Below, piece by piece: positions 57,042 to 64,000 of a stretch of 64,000 bases of DNA. The stretch's first letter is position 1, and every line of letters starts with the position of its first letter. The stretch is taken from contig NZ_CP041030.1 in NCBI RefSeq assembly GCF_012224145.1, positions 1,612,001 through 1,676,000 of the forward strand, in the 5' to 3' direction. A program made the translations under genes and the position numbers. This DNA comes from Francisella sp. LA112445 (GTDB lineage Bacteria > Pseudomonadota > Gammaproteobacteria > Francisellales > Francisellaceae). The notes beneath the pieces were generated by a model. It ran no database searches, was not told where the DNA came from, and saw only the letters and a program-made list of their open reading frames with translations.

Positions 57042-57136
57042 ATTTATACCTTAAGATTTTAACAAATATTAAATTAGTTAGTTTTGTATTATACTTTATC
57101 ATTAGGTTATATACACTAGTAGTTATGGAGGATTTT

Positions 57137-58237
57137 ATGCTTAAAGTTGGTTTTATTGGTTGGCGAGGAATGGTTGGCTCTGTTTTAATGTCTAGAATGA
57201 TTGAATCAAAAGATTTTGATGACATTTCACCTACTTTCTTCTCAACATCTCAAGCTGGGCAAAATCCATCGGGTTTTATGCAACAATATGGCGTATTACA
57301 AGATGCTTTTAATATAGAGCAACTTAGTAAAATGGATATCCTGTTAAGTTGTCAAGGCGGAGAATATACAAAAGATATCCATCCAAAACTTAGAGCCCAT
57401 GGTTGGCAAGGTTTTTGGATAGATGCTGCTTCAACACTGCGCCTAGATAAAAACAGCACTCTAGTACTAGATCCATTAAATCACGATCAAATAGCTGAAG
57501 CTATAAATAATGGTAAAAAAGATTTTATTGGAAGCAACTGCACAGTTAGCTTAATGTCCCTTGCTATAGCTGGTTTATTAAAAGAAAATCTTGTTGAATG
57601 GGTTAATTCTAGCACCTATCAAGCTATTTCAGGTTCTGGTGCTGCAGCAATGCAGGAGTTACTAGAGCAAACATCTTTATTAAACAAAGCTGACGATACT
57701 AACCAAGATATTTTAACAAGAGAGAAAACTCTACGTAAACTATCAAAAAATGCTGATTTGATACCTCAGCAAAAGACTGGTCAGACACTTGCCTATAACC
57801 TTCTGCCATGGATAGATGTTGCTATGGATAATGGTCAAACTAAAGAAGAGTATAAAGCAGCAACAGAGCTTAACAAAATCCTTGATACTAAGAAAACTAT
57901 TCCAGTTGATGGCGTATGTGTAAGAGTGCCTAGTTTAAGATCTCATTCTCAAGCACTAACTATAAAGCTTAGAGAAAAACTAACTATCGAAGAAATTAAA
58001 GAAAAGATCTCTAAAGGTAATGAATGGGTCAAAGTAGTTGAAAACAATAAAGAAGATACATTAAGAGACCTAACACCTCAAGCAACTTCTGGAACTTTAG
58101 ATATTGCTATTGGACGTATTAAACCATCGCTATTAGCTGATGATATATTTCATTGTTTCACAGTAGGTGACCAGCTACTTTGGGGCGCAGCTGAACCTTT
58201 AAGAAGAGTATTAAATATCATAAAAACAAAAATCTAA
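57137..58237 (+). CDS. asd: Aspartate-semialdehyde dehydrogenase
   Basis: An enzyme of 366 residues making aspartate semialdehyde, the branch point for DAP, lysine, threonine and methionine. The nucleotide loop is KVGFIGWRGMVGSVL, the catalytic cysteine lies in GSNCTVSLMS, and VRVPSLRSHSQALT is the substrate region. The frame is open from an ATG at 57125, but GGAGG inside that extension is placed correctly for the ATG at 57137, which is taken as start. It is divergent from thrA, so the aspartate family genes are paired back to back. Confidence 0.95.
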   Translation: MLKVGFIGWRGMVGSVLMSRMIESKDFDDISPTFFSTSQAGQNPSGFMQQYGVLQDAFNIEQLSKMDILLSCQGGEYTKDIHPKLRAHGWQGFWIDAASTLRLDKNSTLVLDPLNHDQIAEAINNGKKDFIGSNCTVSLMSLAIAGLLKENLVEWVNSSTYQAISGSGAAAMQELLEQTSLLNKADDTNQDILTREKTLRKLSKNADLIPQQKTGQTLAYNLLPWIDVAMDNGQTKEEYKAATELNKILDTKKTIPVDGVCVRVPSLRSHSQALTIKLREKLTIEEIKEKISKGNEWVKVVENNKEDTLRDLTPQATSGTLDIAIGRIKPSLLADDIFHCFTVGDQLLWGAAEPLRRVLNIIKTKI

Positions 58238-58267
58238 GATAAAAAAGAATAATTGTTAAGCCTAAAT

Positions 58268-59101
58268 CTACTCCCAAACATAACCTTTTGGAAGATCACA
58301 AGATGCAATTTTTGAATGTAACCTAAATGATTTAACATTTTTAGTGATAGGACAAGTACAATTTGCAAACTCTTTAGATCCTTTCTCATACTTACACGGT
58401 TGAGCCATACAACCAGCTACATCTATATTAGAGCACGCTGGACCACCTTTTGGCCCTGCAGCATCATAGGCTTTATTCATATCAAAACTATAAGTTGATA
58501 TTAAATCATACCCAGGTATAAATGAAACTCTATCATCTTTTCTATTTTGAGCAGCAACGTATGAACATACAGGAGCTATTTTACCTACACACTTACCTTT
58601 CCCTCCAGGCTCACAGGTAGATAAATTTTTGCATTTAGAACCATCTTTGCCACACACAGCAACTGTTTCATAATAGACTCCTAAATTCATAATGCCATCA
58701 ATATTGACATAGCTTGGCCCAGTAAAAACCTTACATCTACAATTAGCTGTTTTACCATCTTTGTTTACTTTACAAGGCAGGCTTGGATTCTCACTAGGGT
58801 TTACTCCTGTAGGAGTAGGAGGACCTGAGAAGTGACAATTTGCAAATGTCGATTGAGGACAATACAACTGTTTAGTTTCACTTGTTACACCCGCGCCAGC
58901 CCAAGCAGATCCAGCACTAGTAGGCCAACAAGTTGTTGTACAGAATGGAGTATTACTACAATTATCGCCACAGAATGGATTAACACTAGTACATACCTGT
59001 CCAGGTTTAAAAACTGGACAATTAAAGTTTTTCGTGGCAGTTGAAGAATACGCGTAAGTTAACGTGAATAACAACATCACAAATACTGATAATCTCTTCA
59101 T
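58268..59101 (-). CDS. Cysteine-rich secreted protein, hypothetical
   Basis: A 277-residue protein with a signal peptide ending about residue 19 (FTLTYAYSS). The mature part has 22 cysteines, an even number that suggests full disulfide pairing outside the cytoplasm. Two copies of a motif PCK-x7/8-ANC-x-C occur, one near residues 108-122 and one near 235-250. No known domain is recognised. It stands alone between asd and murF, with 30 bases to the convergent asd stop. Confidence 0.7.
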   Translation of the reverse strand: MKRLSVFVMLLFTLTYAYSSTATKNFNCPVFKPGQVCTSVNPFCGDNCSNTPFCTTTCWPTSAGSAWAGAGVTSETKQLYCPQSTFANCHFSGPPTPTGVNPSENPSLPCKVNKDGKTANCRCKVFTGPSYVNIDGIMNLGVYYETVAVCGKDGSKCKNLSTCEPGGKGKCVGKIAPVCSYVAAQNRKDDRVSFIPGYDLISTYSFDMNKAYDAAGPKGGPACSNIDVAGCMAQPCKYEKGSKEFANCTCPITKNVKSFRLHSKIASCDLPKGYVWE

Positions 59102-59142
59102 ATAAATACTCTTATAAATTTATAGGTTGATTCGATTATATA

Positions 59143-60516
59143 CTATTTATTTTTTTTAGAAAAAGAAATTCTTATATGCTCAACTATCTCTTCCATCTTA
59201 TAGCTTCTAGCCCCTTTGACTATTATTTTAGTCTCAGATAGCTGAGATTTTTTTATAAAATCTAGCAAGTCATTATTTAAGCTTTGCTTTGATTTATAAT
59301 AACTTACTCTATGACCATCTACTTGCTTAAGCACACAATTCATCAATTGGCTATCACCAAATAAAAATACCTTATCTAAGTTTGCTTGCTTTAGCCATTG
59401 TCCCATTTGCCTATGGTAATTCTCAGCTTCATCACCTAACTCTTTCATAGAGCTTGCAACAAGTATTTTCTTACCTTTAAAATCAGTTAAATCATCAACA
59501 GCTGCTTTCATTGCAGCAACACTAGCGTTATAAGTGTCATCAACTAAAGTTAATTTATCAGTTATTTTTTCACTGGTAAATCGTCCTTTGTAGCTCTTAA
59601 TTTTTTGAGTATTTGATAAAAACTCAGCTGGCTTTATACCTGCAGCAACTACGCTCGCTATAGCTAATATACTATTAAGTAAATTATGCTTACCAATATT
59701 AGGTAATTTATAAGTATATTCTTTATCAAAAATTCTAACTTTAACATCATAGCACTCTGATGATACTTGGTAATCTAGAAGTAAAATATCAGCAGACTTG
59801 TTACTCATTGAACAAGTTATCTTATGACAATTCAACTTATCTACATAATTAGGAATCCTTTCATCATCAAGATTCACTATACAATAACCATCGCTAGGTA
59901 ATGCTTTCAAAAGCTCACCCTTTTCTATCATCACACCATCTAAAGTTTTTAGATTTTCTAAATGGCTTGCTCCAACATTTGTAATCATAGCAATATCTGG
60001 TTGAATAATATCAGCTGCTGCTTTTATCTCACCACCAACATTTGTACCAGCCTCAACTACTGCAAAATCAAAATCTTGAGGTGTTTCTAATATTGTCATT
60101 GGCACACCAAGATAGTTATTAAAATTACCTTGTGTGAAATGCACTTTTTTACCAGATAAAAGAGTTACAATCATCTCCTTTACTGTTGTTTTCCCACAGC
60201 TTCCTGTTAGAGAAATTATCGGCATCTTTAATGATTTACGATATTCTTTTGCTAAAGCTCTTAAACCTTTGATAGTGTTAGCACAAACTACTTGTGGAAT
60301 ATCTAAATCTTGCTTCTTTGAAACTAAAAGAGCCTTTGCTCCGTTAGTAATAGCACTAGGAATAAACTCATGTCCATCACGATTAGCTACAATTGCCACA
60401 AATAAAGCATCTTGTTTTATTTCATTTGAGTTAATAGCTACTGTTTGAATTGAAATATCTTCACCGATGTATTCTAAGCCTGCTTGTATCGCTAGCTGTT
60501 TTAGTGATTTGATCAT
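59143..60516 (-). CDS. murF: UDP-N-acetylmuramoyl-tripeptide--D-alanyl-D-alanine ligase
   Basis: A Mur ligase of 457 residues that adds D-Ala-D-Ala. The ATP loop is LTGSCGKTTVKEM, followed by TQGNFNNYLGVPMTIL, VEAGTNVGGEI, NVGASHLENL, and DDTYNASVAAMKAAVD, which is specific for MurF. The C-terminal domain with VKGARSYKMEEIVE is complete. The DUF5677-like gene precedes it on the same strand. Confidence 0.95.
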   Translation of the reverse strand: MIKSLKQLAIQAGLEYIGEDISIQTVAINSNEIKQDALFVAIVANRDGHEFIPSAITNGAKALLVSKKQDLDIPQVVCANTIKGLRALAKEYRKSLKMPIISLTGSCGKTTVKEMIVTLLSGKKVHFTQGNFNNYLGVPMTILETPQDFDFAVVEAGTNVGGEIKAAADIIQPDIAMITNVGASHLENLKTLDGVMIEKGELLKALPSDGYCIVNLDDERIPNYVDKLNCHKITCSMSNKSADILLLDYQVSSECYDVKVRIFDKEYTYKLPNIGKHNLLNSILAIASVVAAGIKPAEFLSNTQKIKSYKGRFTSEKITDKLTLVDDTYNASVAAMKAAVDDLTDFKGKKILVASSMKELGDEAENYHRQMGQWLKQANLDKVFLFGDSQLMNCVLKQVDGHRVSYYKSKQSLNNDLLDFIKKSQLSETKIIVKGARSYKMEEIVEHIRISFSKKNK

Positions 60517-60580
60517 TTAATATCCTATAATGAGTAAATAGTTGTAAAATCATTAATTTGTAATTTTATCAAAAATAGTA

Positions 60581-61300
60581 TTATTTGTTACTATTACTAT
60601 CTATATTTACAAGTTTATTAACATCATCAATAAATTCCCTAAATAATATAGTATTTTCTGTTTTAAAATTAAACTCTTCTAAAACTTCGAGTGTCGATGC
60701 TATAGCTGTATTTATTGATGAAGATAATATAAATGTAAATTCAGAGTTACTTATTAAAGATCTATTTAATTTAATTTTATCATCCTCAAAGTGTTTAGAC
60801 GCAAGCGCCGTAATATTGCCATGAGTATGTCGACATAAATAATTATAAACTGTTCTATAAAAATCCAACTCGCCCACTTTCTCAAATTTTTGATATATTC
60901 TAATATGCTTTGACTTGTCGTTATCTTTATAAAGCTTTTTTAATCTATTTTGAACATCATTTTCAAACTGTAATCCATAATACTTATTATTTGGACTAAA
61001 ATTTTCTAAATATTTTTTTTCAGATTCTCTTTCAGATTGTATTAAAACATCAATAAAAGAATCGTCTTGAACTAAGCATTTTAAATCTATATATGTCTCA
61101 ATTGTGCTTCTCATTAGAATTTGACTTGAAGTATATCTTGAGTTTCTAGCTAGGAAAAGTAGTTCTTCAGTTAAAGAATTAATTCGTGCCTCTAACACTA
61201 ATATAAATTTTTCTTTCTGATTTTTAAATTTAATATCCGAAAATAACTTATCTCGTGCCAGGATAAACTTATCCCAAATTTCAAAATATCTATATTCCAT
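60581..61300 (-). CDS. Hypothetical DUF5677-like protein between murE and murF
   Basis: A helical protein of about 239 residues, resembling DUF5677 proteins by the segment YNYLCRHTHGNI near residue 155 and an upstream SSQILMRSTIETYIDLKCL helix. The arginine and histidine residues recall HEPN-type folds, but this is only an analogy. The start is taken at the second ATG (61300); another lies six bases upstream. Genes of this kind are accessory. Here it interrupts what is a murE-murF pair in most dcw clusters. Confidence 0.55.
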   Translation of the reverse strand: MEYRYFEIWDKFILARDKLFSDIKFKNQKEKFILVLEARINSLTEELLFLARNSRYTSSQILMRSTIETYIDLKCLVQDDSFIDVLIQSERESEKKYLENFSPNNKYYGLQFENDVQNRLKKLYKDNDKSKHIRIYQKFEKVGELDFYRTVYNYLCRHTHGNITALASKHFEDDKIKLNRSLISNSEFTFILSSSINTAIASTLEVLEEFNFKTENTILFREFIDDVNKLVNIDSNSNK

Positions 61301-61364
61301 TAACATTATATCTTATAGAAACACATAATCCTTAAGTTTAAAATACGCTACTAATAAATACCAT

Positions 61365-61487
61365 TTAAAAACTAATTTTCTCGGAAGAAAAAACTATAGG
61401 GCTACTCGGATTTGAATCAAAACGAACCGAGCTACAACTAGATAAAATCAATAAGCTAAAAAATAACAAAGTTAATGTTTTAAGCAT
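61365..61487 (-). CDS. Small lipoprotein, 40 residues
   Basis: A short frame starting with a lysine (LKTL), a hydrophobic run LTLLFFSLLIL and a perfect lipobox LSSC at residues 15-18. The mature peptide has only 23 residues, rich in serine. A good promoter (TTGTTT, 17 bases, TATAAT) lies just upstream at 61520-61548. The combination of signal, lipobox, stop and promoter supports a real gene. Similarity to small Francisella or LptM-type lipoproteins cannot be judged by eye. It sits between murE and the DUF5677-like gene. Confidence 0.6.
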   Translation of the reverse strand: MLKTLTLLFFSLLILSSCSSVRFDSNPSSPIVFSSEKISF

Positions 61488-61519
61488 TATCTATTAGAGA
61501 AAAACTATATATAAAAATC

Positions 61520-61548
61520 ATTATAAAGAAATCTTAAACTAAAAACAA
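61520..61548 (-). promoter_or_regulatory. Predicted sigma-70 promoter for the small lipoprotein
   Basis: On the minus strand TTGTTT at 61543-61548 and a perfect TATAAT at 61520-61525 are spaced by 17 bases. Transcription would start near 61513, about 26 bases before the ATG at 61487. It lies just downstream of the murE stop, so the small gene need not depend on murE read-through. Confidence 0.5.
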
Positions 61549-61554
61549 AAAGCA

Positions 61555-62985
61555 TTACTTATATTTTCTAACAACCTCTCGCTCATCAAAATACTCTTTA
61601 ACACCATTCTTGTCGAGATAGCATTCATGACCTTTTCCAGCTAAAAGAATAATATCTCCAATTTTAGATTTCTCAATTGCATATTCGATAGCATTCTTAC
61701 GCGATGGAATAAACTTATGCTGATCTACATTATTAAATCCTTTTTTAATATCATTAAAAATATTATCTATATTTTCAAATCGGTTATTATCTTCTGTAAC
61801 AATTATTTTATCAGCATATTTTTCAGCAATTTTAGCCATCTCAGGTCTCTTTGTAGCATCTCTATCTCCACCACAACCAAAGATACTCCATAAGGTATTT
61901 TGAGAATAATCTTGTAATGTTTGTAAGGCTTTTTCTAGAGCATCAGGAGTATGTGCATAATCGATTATGACCTTAGCTCCATTATATAACTGAATAATTT
62001 CCATACGCCCCTTTACGGGTCGGATATTAATTATATTCTCTAAAAGTTCCTCCCTAAGAAGATACCCATCTAAAGCAGCAAAACTTAAAGCCAAATTCAT
62101 TAGATTAAACTCACCAACCAAAGCTGTTTGATAAATTCCAAGGTATTCCTGAAAAGCATATAGTTCAAAACTTGTTTGCATATTTTCAATAGCTTTAACA
62201 TCTATATACACATCAGCCTGATTTGATTTTAAGCTTACAGTTATAACTTCACAACTACAAAGATCACAAAGCTTTTGTCCATAATCATCATCTATGTTTA
62301 TAACAGCTTTCCTTAAACTATCAAACTTAAATAGTTTAGCTTTCGCTTCAAAGTAGCTCTGCATAGTTTTATGATAATCAAGATGATCATGGCTAAGGTT
62401 ACTAAATACTGCAATATCAAAATCTAAGCCTTCGGTACGTTTCTGATCTAATGAGTGGGAAGATACTTCCATAACCAAATTTTGATAATCACTATAACTT
62501 GATGTAGTTTGATATAGAGATAAAACATCTAGCGTAGTATGAGAACTTTCTTTTAGATTAGGATAAATACCATTACCATTTGTACCTAGTAGTAATGTTT
62601 TTTGAGCATTCAAATCTAGAAATTGTGCAATATAGTTAGAAATTGAGGTCTTACCATTTGTGCCAGTTATACCTATTATATTTGAGGGCTTTTTATAAGC
62701 ATAAAACCATATAGCTAAGTTTGCTAACTTATCCTTTAAATCCTTGACGTAAAAAACTTTATTCCCATCCTCAAATTCAGCACTATCAGTAAAAACTAAA
62801 CTTACTCCTTGAGAAATAACAGTATTAATATACTTATTCCCATCAGTGGTTTGCCCTTTTAAAGCTATAAAGGCTGACCCACTATCACATTTACGACTAT
62901 CTAAATATAAAGACTGTATTTCAAAATCATCTTCAGATAAGTTTTGAACACCCAAAAATTTTAATATTTGACTGATAGATCTCAT
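61555..62985 (-). CDS. murE: UDP-MurNAc-tripeptide synthetase MurE
   Basis: A Mur ligase of 476 residues. The ATP loop is TGTNGKTSISNYIAQ, with TTLDVLSLYQT, MEVSSHSLDQKR, SNLSHDHLDYH and VKGRMEII in order, and GKGHECY near the end. MurE adds the third residue of the stem peptide. The pocket that reads DNPR for meso-DAP in E. coli is DNNR about residue 400, with the arginine kept. The ATG at 62985 is preferred over a TTG five codons earlier. A hairpin element precedes it. Confidence 0.94.
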   Translation of the reverse strand: MRSISQILKFLGVQNLSEDDFEIQSLYLDSRKCDSGSAFIALKGQTTDGNKYINTVISQGVSLVFTDSAEFEDGNKVFYVKDLKDKLANLAIWFYAYKKPSNIIGITGTNGKTSISNYIAQFLDLNAQKTLLLGTNGNGIYPNLKESSHTTLDVLSLYQTTSSYSDYQNLVMEVSSHSLDQKRTEGLDFDIAVFSNLSHDHLDYHKTMQSYFEAKAKLFKFDSLRKAVINIDDDYGQKLCDLCSCEVITVSLKSNQADVYIDVKAIENMQTSFELYAFQEYLGIYQTALVGEFNLMNLALSFAALDGYLLREELLENIINIRPVKGRMEIIQLYNGAKVIIDYAHTPDALEKALQTLQDYSQNTLWSIFGCGGDRDATKRPEMAKIAEKYADKIIVTEDNNRFENIDNIFNDIKKGFNNVDQHKFIPSRKNAIEYAIEKSKIGDIILLAGKGHECYLDKNGVKEYFDEREVVRKYK

Positions 62986-63003
62986 AGCGAACCAACCCAA
63001 TGT

Positions 63004-63083
63004 GTCATTCTATGGCTTGACCATAGAATCTATTCAAATTTTAGTATATACATATGGATACTACGGTCAAGCCGTAGTATGAC
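63004..63083. repeat. Paired-hairpin intergenic element, copy C
   Basis: An 80-bp element bounded by GTCAT and ATGAC. Left hairpin ATTCTATGG-CTTGA-CCATAGAAT (63007-63029) and right hairpin ATACTACGG-TCAAG-CCGTAGTAT (63058-63080) both have perfect 9-bp stems. The two arms are imperfect inverted copies of each other: the loops are exact reverse complements and the stem differences are all compensated. It fills the gap between glyQ and murE and may end glyQ transcripts or shape the murE leader. Confidence 0.8.
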
Positions 63084-63094
63084 AGATTAGAAAA

Positions 63095-63979
63095 CTACTT
63101 TTTAAAAGCTGGAAAGCCTAGTTTTTCTCTAGCACTATAATATTCCTTAGCAACTTCTAAAGCTAACTTTCTAACTCGTAAAATATATCCCTGTCTCTCT
63201 GTTACTGATATTGCATGACGAGCATCTAACAAGTTAAAAGTATGAGAAGCTTTCAAAACAAACTCATAAGCAGGAATTGGAAGATTTTTTTCAACTAGTC
63301 TGTAACCTTCTTTCTCTAGCAAATCAAACTGTTTAAATAACTCTTCAACATTTGCCTCTTCAAAGTTATAGGTAGACATCTCAACTTCATTTTGTAGAAA
63401 TACATCACGATAATATAAAGGCCCATTTTGAGTATTTGCCCAAAGTAAATCATACATACTATCAACATTTTGGATATACATTGCAAGACGTTCAAGACCG
63501 TATGTAATCTCACCCATCACAGGTTTACACTCCAGTCCACCAACTTGTTGGAAATATGTAAACTGTGTAATTTCCATACCGTTAGACCATACTTCCCAAC
63601 CAAGTCCCCAAGCACCTAGTGTTGGCGACTCCCAGTTATCCTCAACAAAACGAATATCATTTTCTAAAGCATCTATACCAAGTTCTTTTAAAGAACCTAA
63701 ATATAGTTCTTGAATATTATCTGGAGATGGCTTCATTACAACCTGATACTGATAATAGTGTTGCGTACGGTTTGGATTCTCACCATAGCGACCATCTGTA
63801 GGACGTCTAGATGGCTGAACATAAGCTGCTGTCCATGGCTCTGGACCTATTGCTCTTAGAGTTGTCGCTGGATGAAATGTACCAGCACCTACTTCCATAT
63901 CTAATGGCTGAATAATAGCACATCCTTTAGATGCCCAGTAATGATGTAACTTTAAAATAATTTCTTGAAATGTAAGCAT
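63095..63979 (-). CDS. glyQ: Glycyl-tRNA synthetase alpha subunit
   Basis: The alpha chain of the heterotetrameric glycyl-tRNA synthetase, 294 residues. It follows E. coli Gly[65 protein letters not shown] and the long segment around [20 protein letters not shown]. The ATG at 63979 matches the family start; a GTG at 63997 in frame is the alternative. The glyS partner would be expected nearby but is not in the window. Confidence 0.94.
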   Translation of the reverse strand: MLTFQEIILKLHHYWASKGCAIIQPLDMEVGAGTFHPATTLRAIGPEPWTAAYVQPSRRPTDGRYGENPNRTQHYYQYQVVMKPSPDNIQELYLGSLKELGIDALENDIRFVEDNWESPTLGAWGLGWEVWSNGMEITQFTYFQQVGGLECKPVMGEITYGLERLAMYIQNVDSMYDLLWANTQNGPLYYRDVFLQNEVEMSTYNFEEANVEELFKQFDLLEKEGYRLVEKNLPIPAYEFVLKASHTFNLLDARHAISVTERQGYILRVRKLALEVAKEYYSAREKLGFPAFKK

Positions 63980-64000
63980 ACTAATTAAAAATTTCACATA

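Noticed and set aside
57042-57136. Threonine attenuator or lysine riboswitch between thrA and asd
   Set aside because: Only 95 bases separate the two divergent genes, no leader peptide rich in Thr/Ile codons is seen, and the space is too short for a lysine riboswitch.
1-64000. tRNA, rRNA, CRISPR arrays, complete insertion sequences, prophage
   Set aside because: I looked in the intergenic gaps and saw no cloverleaf pattern, no regularly spaced repeats and no transposase or integrase genes. A tRNAscan or Rfam search would settle the RNA question.

Overview
The window reads as chromosomal DNA of a Francisella-type gammaproteobacterium. It is strongly AT-rich and gene-dense. It carries a combination known from Francisella: an SspA-type RNA-polymerase-associated regulator next to sohB, the lipid A carrier-sugar genes (flmK/arnT-like, two flmF-like glycosyltransferases, a NaxD-type YdjC deacetylase), an Mpl murein recycling ligase, and scattered peptidoglycan genes. 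The species is not fixed by the sequence. From memory the SspA protein looks related to, but not identical with, that of F. tularensis. No rRNA, tRNA, CRISPR array, complete insertion sequence or prophage was recognised.

Region by region. 0-4.7 kb: nitrilase, nusB, a YcgN-type cysteine cluster protein, a 2-oxoglutarate oxygenase, a rhodanese-cysteine desulfurase fusion and a frameshifted alpha/beta hydrolase. 4.7-8.9 kb: a compact minus-strand persulfide operon (BigR-like ArsR regulator, membrane rhodanese, CoA-disulfide reductase-rhodanese, ETHE1-like persulfide dioxygenase, TauE exporter) with three matching 16-bp operator-like boxes. 9-25 kb: housekeeping and small accessory genes (MgtC, GNAT, trmB, LysE, nadK, a GT-C glycosyltransferase, yadGH ABC exporter, a second TauE, cupin, TatD, trmL, twin lipoproteins, hemB, yhbY, holB, sohB, sspA, tusE, yggX). 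25-32 kb: lipid A modification genes. 32-35.4 kb: mraY-murD-ftsW. 35.4-38.8 kb: a PEP carboxykinase with a rewritten active site, and glnS. 38.9-48 kb: a transporter-rich stretch with a duplicated MFS gene. 48-52 kb: rlmB, mpl, pyrE, lpxH. 52-58 kb: thrABC and asd, together covering aspartate to threonine. 58-64 kb: a cysteine-rich secreted protein, murF, a DUF5677-like gene, a previously easy-to-miss 40-residue lipoprotein, murE and glyQ.

Main points for a second look: (1) the WTTAG-N6-CTAAT boxes of the persulfide operon, two of them created by a perfect 15-bp tandem duplication and a third placed exactly in the promoter spacer; (2) a PckA homologue that keeps its ATP-binding loop but has lost most canonical metal and oxaloacetate ligands; (3) the rhodanese-cysteine desulfurase fusion; (4) three paired-hairpin intergenic elements with GTCAT/ATGAC ends and compensated stem changes; (5) the 40-residue lipoprotein between murE and the DUF5677-like gene; (6) an in-frame stop separating a well-placed start from the body of a GT-C glycosyltransferase. 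Peptidoglycan synthesis genes that usually sit in one dcw cluster are dispersed over 32 kb here.
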